Below, one piece after another: positions 1 to 7,526 of a stretch of DNA of 54,602 nucleotides (positions within the stretch are counted from its first letter, which is position 1; the number at the start of each line of letters is the position of its first letter). Under the pieces are notes generated by a model, which was not told the DNA's origin, searched no databases, and saw only the letters and a list, made by a program, of their open reading frames with translations. Origin of the DNA: Nocardia brevicatena NBRC 12119 (lineage in GTDB: Bacteria; Actinomycetota; Actinomycetes; Mycobacteriales; Mycobacteriaceae); the NCBI RefSeq assembly GCF_000308495.1, contig NZ_BAFU01000013.1, forward strand, positions 1-54,602. Direction: 5' to 3'. The position numbers were made by a program, and so were the translations under genes.

Positions 1-86
1 GGGAGTGTCATCGGCTCCGGGGGTCGCAGGAAGTCGAACCGGATCACAGTGAACGGAATTCTGGCAGAGGCCGGGCGAAGCGACAA

Positions 87-114
87 CGGGCGTCCGGTGG
101 GTACCGGACGCCCG
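87..114 (-). terminator. Hairpin terminator after tRNA-Lys
   Basis: A perfect 12-bp inverted repeat (arms 87-98 and 103-114, loop GGGT) lies 4 bases beyond the 3' end of the minus-strand tRNA-Lys gene. Its position and stability fit an intrinsic terminator, although no strong T-run follows. The 60 bases before it hold no recognisable gene. Confidence 0.7.
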
Positions 115-118
115 TCGG

Positions 119-191
119 TGCCCCCACCAGGGCTCGAACCTGGGACCTGCGGATTAAAAGTCCGTAGCTCTACCAACTGAGCTATAGGGGC
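119..191 (-). tRNA. tRNA-Lys (anticodon TTT)
   Basis: Read on the minus strand, this is a 73-nt cloverleaf. The 7-bp acceptor stem GCCCCTA pairs with TGGGGGC, the T-loop is GGTTCGAGCC, and the anticodon loop CTTTTAA presents TTT, decoding Lys AAA/AAG. The CCA end is not encoded. A hairpin terminator follows directly. Confidence 0.95.
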
Positions 192-812
192 GCGGGAGGA
201 CAGTGTAGTGGGCGATCTCGGTTTCGCGTAATCGGGGGACGGTGTGAGCCCGGGCGCTCACATCAGGTTGCGGCCCTGCGGGGTTACGGGTTCGCCGGTG
301 ACATCGCCACGGCGGGGTTTGCTGCGGGTGGATGTCCGCGCCGGGTGCCTTTGAGTAACGTCCCGTGAACAGGATACTATCCAAATATGTTGTATACCAA
401 TGCCTTTGGCCCAGAAGGGGTGGGACTCGGAGCCTGTCGGTTCCGGGACGCGGTGGGATCGGTGTCGTTCGTTGCCGTGGTCTGCGCCATCGGTTCCACG
501 AGGCGCACGGTACGGCATGTTCGGCGAATGGCGCTGTATCGCGGGTGAACCAATCCCTGTACCAGGGAGTTTCACGGGATCGGCGCGCAATTCGCGCGAT
601 TGCGCCAGGTTTGCTACACGGGGTTCGGGCGGGTCCGGCTAATCCGCTCCGCCGGTTTGCCGCGTGTCGGCCGGGAATCCCAGGTACGGTGACTAGTCGG
701 TGAATTCGGGGTTTCGCACGGGTCTACGCCGCGGGAGGCACATCGGGGACGACGAAAGCGCGATAGGTGTTTGCCCGGATGCACACCCCCTGCGGCGCAT
801 CCGGGCAAGCAA
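192..812. other. Intergenic, no gene recognised
   Basis: About 620 bases without a convincing coding region: open frames here have no ribosome site and arginine/glycine-rich translations typical of chance frames. It contains a small palindrome GGATA-C-TATCC at 372-382 inside a locally AT-rich patch, which could be a promoter or operator for an unseen transcript. Confidence 0.4.
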
Positions 813-815
813 ATT

Positions 816-891
816 ATACCAGCTGGTGTGTTATTGAAATTCAGAAAGTTTTCATACCCGAAGGTATGGAACGTCTGAAAAACCAGACTGG
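816..891 (+). promoter_or_regulatory. Cluster of ARE-like palindromes upstream of the TetR gene
   Basis: An AT-rich stretch in GC-rich surroundings carries three related palindromes: ATACCAGCTGGTGTGTTA at 816-833 (core ACCAGCTGGT is a perfect palindrome), CATACC-CGAA-GGTATG at 853-868, and ACCAG-A-CTGG at 882-891. The first two are about 37 bases apart. They resemble the autoregulatory elements (ARE) bound by gamma-butyrolactone receptors, whose consensus, from memory, is AWACNNNCNRRTHTGTTT; the first site matches 16 of 18 positions. They lie 120-200 bases before the receptor-like gene at 1013, so autoregulation is the natural inference. Confidence 0.5.
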
Positions 892-1012
892 ACGTACAGA
901 TAAACCGCATAAATTCGCGCCATCGGTCCGTTCCCTTGTGTGGTTGGGTCGGTGGCGGGCGCCCGATGAGAGGAATTCATCGGGCCGCACAAGCTTCGGA
1001 GGCGTTTCGAGC

Positions 1013-1675
1013 ATGGCACGGCAACAGGAGCGGGCCCGCCGGACCCGGGCGGCGATTATCAAGTCCGCCGCCGTTGAGTTCGGGAAGAGCGGTTATGCCG
1101 CGGCTTCGCTCAACCGAATCTTGGAAGGGTCGCGAGCTACCAAAGGCGCAATGTACTTCCATTTCGATTCCAAGGAAGATCTGGCGCGGGCCGTACTCGA
1201 TTCGGCGGTAGAACGCTATCGCCACTCCGCGGAACGATGGTTGGCCCGCGCCGATCTCGGTCCGCTGGACATCCTGCACGGGTTGCTCGACGAGATAGCG
1301 CTACGGCTGGAGCACGATATCGTCGTGCAGGCCGAATTCCGGCTGATCATCGAGCCCGGATTCCATCAGGAAGCGCAGCACGGCGGTCGGATACTCGCCG
1401 GTGTCATCCGGATGCTCGCGGTCCGTGCCGTCGAACAGGGGCAGCTGCGCGCCGATGCCGATCCCGATCGTTTCACCCATATCCTCGCCGGTGCGCTGGT
1501 GGGTCAGCGCTACATCCTCGACCTGACGGGCAGCAAGGCGGATCTGCGAACCCGGTTCACCGAGGCGCTGGAGGTGGTTGTCCAGGCCATGGCGACGTCC
1601 GAGTGGACCGAGAAGTTCCGGCAGCGCGGCTGGCGCGCCGCTGCCCGCCTAGAAGAGTTAGGCTTAGCCACCTGA
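1013..1675 (+). CDS. TetR-family, gamma-butyrolactone-receptor-like (ScbR-type) regulator
   Basis: A 220-residue DNA-binding repressor. The N-terminal helix-turn-helix (residues about 8-56) includes RARRTRAAII, FGKSGYAAASL and the strongly diagnostic TKGAMYFHFDSKEDLA, which resembles ScbR/ArpA-type autoregulator receptors more than generic TetR proteins. The C-terminal half would form the ligand pocket and dimer interface. The ATG at 1013 is chosen because GGAGG (998-1002) sits 10 bases before it; the frame stays open to 767 but that would read through the AT-rich palindrome cluster. It stands alone between tRNA genes with no butyrolactone synthase (AfsA-like) gene nearby. It may therefore answer a ligand made elsewhere or be a pseudo-receptor. 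Family assignment is fairly firm; the ligand is unknown. Confidence 0.85.
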   Translation: MARQQERARRTRAAIIKSAAVEFGKSGYAAASLNRILEGSRATKGAMYFHFDSKEDLARAVLDSAVERYRHSAERWLARADLGPLDILHGLLDEIALRLEHDIVVQAEFRLIIEPGFHQEAQHGGRILAGVIRMLAVRAVEQGQLRADADPDRFTHILAGALVGQRYILDLTGSKADLRTRFTEALEVVVQAMATSEWTEKFRQRGWRAAARLEELGLAT

Positions 1676-1770
1676 CCAGCTGGTTTGGGAAACCGGCCCG
1701 GTCTGGCATAAGCTATGCGAGCTCCCAACGGACAGCCGTTGAAAAGCCGGTCCGGAGAAATCCGGGACGA

Positions 1771-1843
1771 GCCCCCTTCGTCTAGCGGCCTAGGACGCCG
1801 CCCTTTCAAGGCGGTAGCGCGGGTTCGAATCCCGTAGGGGGTA
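1771..1843 (+). tRNA. tRNA-Glu (anticodon TTC)
   Basis: A 73-nt cloverleaf beginning GCCCCCTTCGTCTAGCGG. The anticodon loop CTTTCAA presents TTC and the T-loop is GGTTCGAATCC. The acceptor stem ends AGGGGGT plus discriminator A, with a terminal G-U pair. CCA is not encoded. It is the first of three consecutive plus-strand tRNA genes. Confidence 0.95.
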
Positions 1844-1871
1844 CTGCCTACAGAGTAGGTACACAGAGCAT

Positions 1872-1948
1872 GGCCCTGTGGCGCAGTTGGTTAGCGCGCC
1901 GCCCTGTCACGGCGGAGGTCGCGGGTTCGAGTCCCGTCAGGGTCGCCA
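1872..1948 (+). tRNA. tRNA-Asp (anticodon GTC)
   Basis: The acceptor stem GGCCCTG pairs with CAGGGTC, the anticodon loop CTGTCAC presents GTC, and the discriminator is G, as expected for Asp. The CCA end (1946-1948) is encoded, unlike the tRNA-Glu 28 bases upstream. Confidence 0.95.
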
Positions 1949-2004
1949 GCAAACGCCGGAGAAATCCGGCGTTTCCCGTATGGCATTCCACACCGGGTGT
2001 CTGC

Positions 2005-2078
2005 GGCCAGGTAGCTCAGTTGGTACGAGCGTCCGCCTGAAAAGCGGAAGGTCGCCGGTTCGATCCCGGCCCTGGCCA
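2005..2078 (+). tRNA. tRNA-Phe (anticodon GAA)
   Basis: A 74-nt cloverleaf with acceptor stem GGCCAGG/CCTGGCC and anticodon loop CTGAAAA presenting GAA. CCA is not encoded. It is the last gene of the Glu-Asp-Phe tRNA cluster, which is probably one transcript ending at the hairpin just downstream. Confidence 0.95.
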
Positions 2079-2089
2079 CTCGTGATCGA

Positions 2090-2120
2090 GAGGCGAGTGC
2101 TCGCGAAGAGCGCTCGCCTC
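2090..2120 (+). terminator. Terminator of the tRNA cluster
   Basis: The stem GAGGCGAG (2090-2097) / CTCGCCTC (2113-2120) is extended by an inner GCTC/GAGC pair with small bulges and a GCGAA loop, and is followed by TATTGCTTTG. It sits 12 bases after tRNA-Phe and fits an intrinsic terminator. Confidence 0.65.
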
Positions 2121-2271
2121 TATTGCTTTGTCCGTGTTCTATGTGGGCGGCTCTCACACTCTCCCGGGGGTTCGTTCCCCCCTCCGCGGTCCCTGCGGTC
2201 GCGTCCCCCGGTCCCGGTCGACTCGAGAGCGTGGTGTTTCTCACTTCCGGGATGGAATGGGATGCTGGGGT

Positions 2272-2454
2272 ATGGCTGAACGCTGGTACTACTGCTTGAA
2301 GCACAATCGGGCCGAACAGGGGCGGCAGTGCTGGTTTCGGGATCGGATGGGGCCGTATCCCGACCGGGCGACCGCGGAACGGGCCCTGGAGATCGCCCAT
2401 GAACGCACCGCGCGTCAGGACGCCGAAGATCGGACCTGGCGGGAGGGGGACTGA
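2272..2454 (+). CDS. Small conserved actinobacterial protein (SPOR-like)
   Basis: A 60-residue soluble protein starting MAERWYYCLKH and containing CWFRDRMGPYPDRATAERALEIAHER. Short proteins of this pattern are widespread in actinobacteria and are often labelled hypothetical or SPOR-domain-like; their function is unknown. Its mix of aromatic, acidic and amphipathic content looks like real protein, unlike the chance frames around it. The ATG at 2272 is preferred over the upstream extension to 2128, which reads low-complexity intergenic sequence. There is no signal peptide or membrane segment. The next gene on the same strand begins 166 bases later. Confidence 0.7.
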   Translation: MAERWYYCLKHNRAEQGRQCWFRDRMGPYPDRATAERALEIAHERTARQDAEDRTWREGD

Positions 2455-2620
2455 TCCGGTGGCCGGGGTAGGGTGGGCACCGAACGGGTCGGCGCAGTAC
2501 GGCCCGGTGCGCTGAATTCGCGGGGAGGCGGTTCGGCTACCGTTCACGAGAATCAGAACGAATGCTCGTGGCCCGCGTACCGGCCGGCGGGCGCGACCAG
2601 GTGAGCAGGGAGGGCGACCC

Positions 2621-3340
2621 TTGAGGGTTACCGTTGTTGTGCCGACCTATAACGAGCGGGACAATCTGCCGGTTGCGGTGGAGCGGCTGATGGCGCTACC
2701 CGTACCCGACCTGCACGTACTCGTTGTGGACGACAACTCGCCGGACGGCACCGGCGAGGTCGCCGACAAACTGGCCGTCGATATGCCGGAAAACGTCGGG
2801 GTGCTGCACCGCACCGAGAAGGACGGGCTCGGGCGCGCCTACGTCGCCGGAATCACCCGCGCCCTGGACCAAGGCGCCGACGTGGTGGTCCAGATGGACG
2901 CCGATCTGTCGCATCCCGCGGAGGTCATCCCGGCCATGCTGGAGGAACTGGACCGTACCGACGCGGGCGTCGTACTCGGTTCCCGCTACGTGGCGGGCGG
3001 CTCCACGGCCGAGGAGTGGAAGTGGTACCGCAAGGCGCTGTCGGCGTGGGCCAACTTCTACGTCAATCTGATCCTGCGGCTCGGCGTCAAGGACGCCACG
3101 GCGGGTTTCAAGGCGTGGAAGGCCGAGACGCTGCGCGCCATCGACGTCGCCTCCATCCGCAGCAATGGGTACTCGTTCCAGGTGGAGATGAACTACCGGA
3201 CGAAGCAACAGGGCATCGCCATCGCCGAGGTGCCCATCCGCTTCGAGGAACGCACCCTCGGCGCGTCCAAGATGAGCCTGAAGGTGCAGTTGGAGTCGGC
3301 GCTCATGCCGTGGAAGCTGCTCCTCGGCCGCACCGTCTGA
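2621..3340 (+). CDS. ppm1: Polyprenol-phosphate mannosyltransferase (Ppm1/DPM1-type, GT2)
   Basis: A 239-residue family-2 glycosyltransferase. It should transfer mannose from GDP-mannose to polyprenyl phosphate at the inner face of the membrane, giving the donor for lipomannan/lipoarabinomannan and glycoprotein mannosylation. Visible features are VVVPTYNERDNLP at the N-terminus, VVDDNSPDGTGEVAD, the metal-binding QMDADLSHP, and GSRYVAGG. There are no transmembrane segments, as in bacterial DPM1-like catalytic domains. The TTG start at 2621 follows GGGAGGG (2608-2614). In M. tuberculosis this domain is fused to the apolipoprotein N-acyltransferase Lnt; here it stands alone with no lnt beside it. 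A second paralogue elsewhere cannot be excluded. Confidence 0.85.
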   Translation: MRVTVVVPTYNERDNLPVAVERLMALPVPDLHVLVVDDNSPDGTGEVADKLAVDMPENVGVLHRTEKDGLGRAYVAGITRALDQGADVVVQMDADLSHPAEVIPAMLEELDRTDAGVVLGSRYVAGGSTAEEWKWYRKALSAWANFYVNLILRLGVKDATAGFKAWKAETLRAIDVASIRSNGYSFQVEMNYRTKQQGIAIAEVPIRFEERTLGASKMSLKVQLESALMPWKLLLGRTV

Positions 3341-3357
3341 GCCGGATACGGCTTCGG

Positions 3358-4854
3358 CTATACCGGTCGGCACGGCCAATCGCGCAGCGTGTCCAGGAAC
3401 CGCTGCCGCACCGCGGCGACCTCGTCGCCCATATCGGCCGGGTCCCAGTCGCGTACATCGATCGGCGGCAGAATCGCCACCTCGACCGTGCCGGGGCGAG
3501 CGATCACGGAATTGCGCCGGACGATATCGCCCGCGTTCCGGATCACCACCGGGATGACGGGTACACCGGCCTGTCGGGCGATATGGAAGGCCCCCTTCTT
3601 GAACGGGCCCACCTGAGGGGTATAGGAGCGGGTACCTTCGGGGGCGATCGCGATCGACAGGCCCTCGCGCAGGGTGTCCACCACGGGTATCAACGATTTC
3701 CTGGCGCCGGCGGTATCGGCTCGGTCGATGAACGTGACTTCGACGAACCGCATGAGCGGACCGAAGAGCGGGTTCTTGGTGAGCTCCTTCTTGGCGACGG
3801 CGGTCACGCCGCCGCCGAGCACCGCGGGCACGATGATCACATCGAACTGGCTCTGATGGTTGAAGACGAATACCGCCGGGCGGGGCGAGCGGGCGTATTG
3901 CTCCCCGACAACCCGCAGCCGGACCCCGCACAACCGCAGTGTCGCCGCGGTGCCGTATTTCATCAGGGCATCGGCCATCGGCCTGCGCCTGCGGGTATAG
4001 GACTTCACCAGAACCCCGAACAGCGCGCCGGCGAGCAGCCCGGCGAATCCCAGCAGGGTCCGGACATAGGCGGCCGGGCGGGGCGCGGTGCGCGGGCGCA
4101 CCACGGGCCGCGGCCAGCCGTGCTCGGTCGCGGCGGCGGCGAGTTCGGGGTCGGGCGCCACCACGACGGGCTGCCCGGCCAGAGACAGCATCGGAAGATC
4201 GGTGGCGCTGCCGGTATAGACGAAGCTGCGGTCCAAATCGATACCGTGCTCGGCGCCGAACTCGGCGACGGCCTCGGCCTTCCCCTGGCGTATGAGCACC
4301 CGGCCGGCGGGGCGGCCGGTGAGCCGGCCGTCGGCGACTTCCATCCGCGTGTGCAGTGTCCGGGAGATACCGAGCGCGGCGGCCACGGGCGCCAGCTGGA
4401 ATTTCGTCGGCGAGCCGACCAGCAACACCGTGTGCCCGGCGGCCTCGTGCTCCCGGATCAGCCGCCATGTCTCCGGGTACAGCAGTTCGTAGGTGCGGCG
4501 GAACAGCCGTCGGCCCACCGCGTCCAGTTCTTCCTCGGGCCGACCGGCCAACAGGGTTTCGGCACCGTGCAGAAAGCGTCCATAGTCGCCGTCCCGGCGG
4601 ATACCGTCGAGCAGCAGCGCGGCCACCGCTCCGTCGCGTGAACGCCGCAGCCGAGGAACGGCTCGGTCATCGGCTACCGCCGAGAAATCGAATACGGCCG
4701 CGATCCGGGGCCCGCGAGGCGCCGATCGGATCGCGGCGACCAGCGTTTCGATATCGGTTGTGCCGGCCGCCGGGGTGCCCGGGCGGGAGGCGGCGGTACC
4801 CGGCGAGGCGACCTCGGTGGCCGGGGTGTCGGGTTCCCGGTCGGGCACGGTCAC
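3358..4854 (-). CDS. PlsC-like 1-acylglycerol-3-phosphate acyltransferase with degenerate HAD domain
   Basis: A 498-residue two-domain protein matching the layout of M. tuberculosis PlsC (Rv2483c). The C-terminal acyltransferase has NHQSQFD (about residue 331) and PEGTRS (about 405), both intact, so it should make phosphatidic acid from lysophosphatidic acid at the membrane. The N-terminal HAD-like domain has VFDFSAV where active HAD phosphatases have DxDx(T/V), and VYTGSATDLPML where they have a (G/S)DSxxD motif. Two catalytic aspartates therefore appear lost (to Ser and Gly). The GTG start at 4854 overlaps the plsB stop by 4 bases (GTGA) and follows GGAGG by 6 bases, so the two are translationally coupled. 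It converges with ppm1, 17 bases apart. Confidence 0.85.
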   Translation of the reverse strand: MTVPDREPDTPATEVASPGTAASRPGTPAAGTTDIETLVAAIRSAPRGPRIAAVFDFSAVADDRAVPRLRRSRDGAVAALLLDGIRRDGDYGRFLHGAETLLAGRPEEELDAVGRRLFRRTYELLYPETWRLIREHEAAGHTVLLVGSPTKFQLAPVAAALGISRTLHTRMEVADGRLTGRPAGRVLIRQGKAEAVAEFGAEHGIDLDRSFVYTGSATDLPMLSLAGQPVVVAPDPELAAAATEHGWPRPVVRPRTAPRPAAYVRTLLGFAGLLAGALFGVLVKSYTRRRRPMADALMKYGTAATLRLCGVRLRVVGEQYARSPRPAVFVFNHQSQFDVIIVPAVLGGGVTAVAKKELTKNPLFGPLMRFVEVTFIDRADTAGARKSLIPVVDTLREGLSIAIAPEGTRSYTPQVGPFKKGAFHIARQAGVPVIPVVIRNAGDIVRRNSVIARPGTVEVAILPPIDVRDWDPADMGDEVAAVRQRFLDTLRDWPCRPV

Positions 4855-7349
4855 GGTACCTCCGTCGGGGTGCGGTTGGACGGGTCGAGCGTCGCGACCC
4901 GGGATATGCGCTTGCCGATAACGCGCAGACGTTCGGCGAATTCGATCCGACGTGCGGCGAGTGCGGCTCGCGCCGCAGCGGATTCGGGGTCGGCGGGTTC
5001 GAGCAGGTCGTAGTTGTCGGCGAGTTTGAGGGCGCTGGTGAACAGTTCGGTCGACACCGATTCGGGGCTGTGCAGCCGCTGCTGCAACAGCATCTGTTTG
5101 CCGACGGAGACGCATTCGTCCACCAGTTCCTTGCGGTCGATCTCCTCGCTCGGATCGCGCGCCGCCAGGCGTTCGGCCACCACCAGTTGCGCGTCGAAGA
5201 AGGAGCGCAGCACCCGGTGCGCCATCAGGAAACCGCTACCGGTCAGGGCGTCCAGGATCTCCGTGCTCAGGGTGTCGCGGCTGCGGGTATGCCAGGTGGG
5301 GTCCACCAGCAGCATCTCGGCGGTGAGCTGTCGGGCGAATTCCTTGCGGTCGGGAAAGAAGAACTCGAATTTCAGCAGGTCACGCAGGCGGAACGCTTCC
5401 TCCCAGCCTCGATTCAGGGCATCGGTGTCCGGTCCGGACGCCGCAGGGTCGATCGGGGTGCCCTCTGTCGCCTCGACCACGGCGAGAATGGACAGTTCCA
5501 GAATCGCCCGGTCGATGAACCAGTGCACCGCGCTGTTGCGGTAGAAGGCGGCCTCGAGATGTGCGCCCGGTTCGATCGAGTACACCGGTTCGAGACCGCC
5601 GCGATAGACGGTCACCACCCTGGCCAACGCCAACTGTTCCAACACCACGGCCAGACTCTGTTCGTCGCGCAGGGCCTCCACCGCGCCGCGCGGCAGATCG
5701 CGCCGCTCGATATAGGACAGCACCGGGCCGAGCAGACCCCGTACCTCGTGCAGGGTGAGCGCCCGGTCGTTCACGCCGAGCAGGGCCAAGGTGACCAGGG
5801 CGTTGACCGTGATCGGGGTGACCGCGTTGATGCCCACGGCGATCTTGAAGGCGAGCCGCTGCACCGCCCGGCGTTCCAGTTCCTCGCCGCTGGTATCCGG
5901 TTCGCGCGATACCGTGTCCCGGCGCTCGGGGGAGTCGGTGCGGTGCAGCGGGATGGCGATCGGGGGCGGGGTGAGCGGGTCGCCGTAGGCGGCGAGCCGC
6001 TCCCGGGCCGACAGCGGGGTCCCGAACCGGACATAGACGTTGCCGGCCGAATGCTGTTGGCTGCGTATGTACCGGGCCAGCCAGGCCAGGCCTTCCGGTT
6101 TCTTCCGGCCGCCGACCTGTTCGGTGGCGATGGCACCCAATTCGTTGAGCCGCTCGTAGGTGATCGAGACCGGCACCAGCAGGACATCGTCGATCCGGTT
6201 CCGGCGTACCGCCGCGGCCAGATAGTTCAGCAGCCCGTAGCGCGGGGGCCGCAGTTTCCCGGTACGGGTACGTCCGCCCTCGAAATACCATTCCAGGTTG
6301 AACCGTTTGGCCAGCAGGTAGCAGAAGTACTCCTCGACCACGGCCTTGTACACCTCGTCGTCGCCGAAGCTGCGGCGAATGAAGATGGTGCCGGTGCGCC
6401 GGGCAATCTGACCTATCGGCCAGAACCGCAGATTCGCCCCGCCGACCACATGGTTGGGCGGGAAATCGTTACGGGCCAGCACATCCCCGAGGACGAACGG
6501 GTCCACATAGGACCGGTGGGAGGGCAGGAAGACCAGCGAATGGCGCCGGTTGAGCTCACGCAGGGCGGCCAGGCCGGAATCGTCGCTGTCCACTTTCCAG
6601 GTCGACGCGTGTATCGGGCGCATGGCCTGGGTGAACAGATCGGAGACCAGCCGGCTCTGCGCGGCGACGAGTTCCCGTAGCGCCCGCTCGGTCCGCCGGT
6701 ACACCTCCTGCGGTTCCATCCCGGTTTCGTCGGCGATCAGATCGAGGCGGCGCAGGAATTCGGGGGAGTCGAGTATTTCCTCGGCGACCAGGCGCGGAAC
6801 CTTGTACCGGTCGCCGATCACGGTGCGTTCCGCGCGTTCCAGCGCGACCACCGCGGCACGCACGATGGCCCGGGCGAACGGTTCCGTGGTGCCTGCGGTG
6901 TGCAGGGCGGCCGCTTCCGGGTTGTTGGCACGCAATTCGCTCAGGCGCGCGGGGCTGCCGGTGAGCACCAGGTGCCGGTCCGGCGCCCGGCCGATCAGTT
7001 TGCGCTGGGCCAGCCGGTTCGGTTTGCGGGGGTTGGTGAGCAGGGCGAGATCGGTGAAGGTGACCCGCCGGACACCGTCGCGCTCCGGAGGCAGCCACAG
7101 GACCCGAACCGGTATCACGAGCGGATCGTCGGTACGCCCGGTGAGCCGGGTACCGATCGCGTCCGCGTCCAGGTCGAGTTGGGTGACCGGCACGGTGACG
7201 CCGAGGTCCGCCGCGAGTCCGCCGTTGGTGAGCCACCGGCCGATCAGTTCGCGTTCCACGCTCGATGCCGCGTCGACCAGAGCCACAACCGAATCAGGCG
7301 GTGTTTTTTTCAGAGCACGGGCGGGTGTCCCGCCGCGGTGATCGATCAT
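4851..7349 (-). CDS. plsB: Glycerol-3-phosphate 1-O-acyltransferase PlsB
   Basis: An 832-residue membrane-associated enzyme that adds the first acyl chain to glycerol 3-phosphate in phospholipid and triacylglycerol synthesis. Family motifs occur in order: HRSYVDPFVL (catalytic HxxxxD, about residue 277), TGTIFIRRSF, and EGGRTRTGKLRPPRYG (about 356). Length and architecture match M. tuberculosis PlsB2 (Rv2482c), and as there it precedes a plsC-like gene. The ATG at 7349 starts MIDHRGGTPARAL. It is divergent from the salicylate synthase gene, with 177 bases between. Confidence 0.93.
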   Translation of the reverse strand: MIDHRGGTPARALKKTPPDSVVALVDAASSVERELIGRWLTNGGLAADLGVTVPVTQLDLDADAIGTRLTGRTDDPLVIPVRVLWLPPERDGVRRVTFTDLALLTNPRKPNRLAQRKLIGRAPDRHLVLTGSPARLSELRANNPEAAALHTAGTTEPFARAIVRAAVVALERAERTVIGDRYKVPRLVAEEILDSPEFLRRLDLIADETGMEPQEVYRRTERALRELVAAQSRLVSDLFTQAMRPIHASTWKVDSDDSGLAALRELNRRHSLVFLPSHRSYVDPFVLGDVLARNDFPPNHVVGGANLRFWPIGQIARRTGTIFIRRSFGDDEVYKAVVEEYFCYLLAKRFNLEWYFEGGRTRTGKLRPPRYGLLNYLAAAVRRNRIDDVLLVPVSITYERLNELGAIATEQVGGRKKPEGLAWLARYIRSQQHSAGNVYVRFGTPLSARERLAAYGDPLTPPPIAIPLHRTDSPERRDTVSREPDTSGEELERRAVQRLAFKIAVGINAVTPITVNALVTLALLGVNDRALTLHEVRGLLGPVLSYIERRDLPRGAVEALRDEQSLAVVLEQLALARVVTVYRGGLEPVYSIEPGAHLEAAFYRNSAVHWFIDRAILELSILAVVEATEGTPIDPAASGPDTDALNRGWEEAFRLRDLLKFEFFFPDRKEFARQLTAEMLLVDPTWHTRSRDTLSTEILDALTGSGFLMAHRVLRSFFDAQLVVAERLAARDPSEEIDRKELVDECVSVGKQMLLQQRLHSPESVSTELFTSALKLADNYDLLEPADPESAAARAALAARRIEFAERLRVIGKRISRVATLDPSNRTPTEVP

Positions 7350-7470
7350 GGCGTTCGGTCCTCCCGCGTGTAGACGATTCCTCTATTCAAGCTCGCCGAG
7401 GGGATGGGCGCATGGGACTGGGGGATGTGAGTCGAATTCGTACTGCGGACGCGAGAACCGGCCCATTTTG

Positions 7471-7489
7471 GGAGGTAATGCTAACCTTA
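7471..7489. promoter_or_regulatory. Iron box 1 upstream of nbtS (IdeR/DmdR-type)
   Basis: GGAGGTAATGCTAACCTTA matches 14 of 19 positions of the IdeR/DtxR consensus TTAGGTTAGGCTAACCTAA (from memory), with an intact GCTAACCT half. It lies 37 bases upstream of the salicylate synthase start and could overlap its promoter. Confidence 0.6.
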
Positions 7490-7499
7490 CCTCTCGGAG

Positions 7500-7518
7500 T
7501 TAGGTCAGGGTAACCTTG
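7500..7518. promoter_or_regulatory. Iron box 2 upstream of nbtS (IdeR/DmdR-type)
   Basis: TTAGGTCAGGGTAACCTTG matches 15 of 19 positions of the IdeR consensus. It begins 10 bases after the first box and touches the GGAGGA ribosome site (7518-7523), so bound repressor would block transcription of the gene at 7527 under iron-replete conditions. Confidence 0.75.
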
Positions 7519-7526
7519 GAGGATCG

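Noticed and set aside
119-191. tRNA-Lys as an attachment site for an integrated element
   Set aside because: No integrase gene and no duplicated tRNA 3' end was seen in the window.
365-703. 112-codon frame in the gap before the TetR gene
   Set aside because: No ribosome site, arginine-rich composition and no recognisable pattern; three overlapping frames look equally poor.
2696-4468. Long minus-strand frame opposite the mannosyltransferase and plsC-like genes, and a similar plus-strand frame at 4356-6680
   Set aside because: High GC keeps antisense frames open; the translations are Arg/Gly/His-rich, with no motifs, and the opposite strand encodes clear enzymes.
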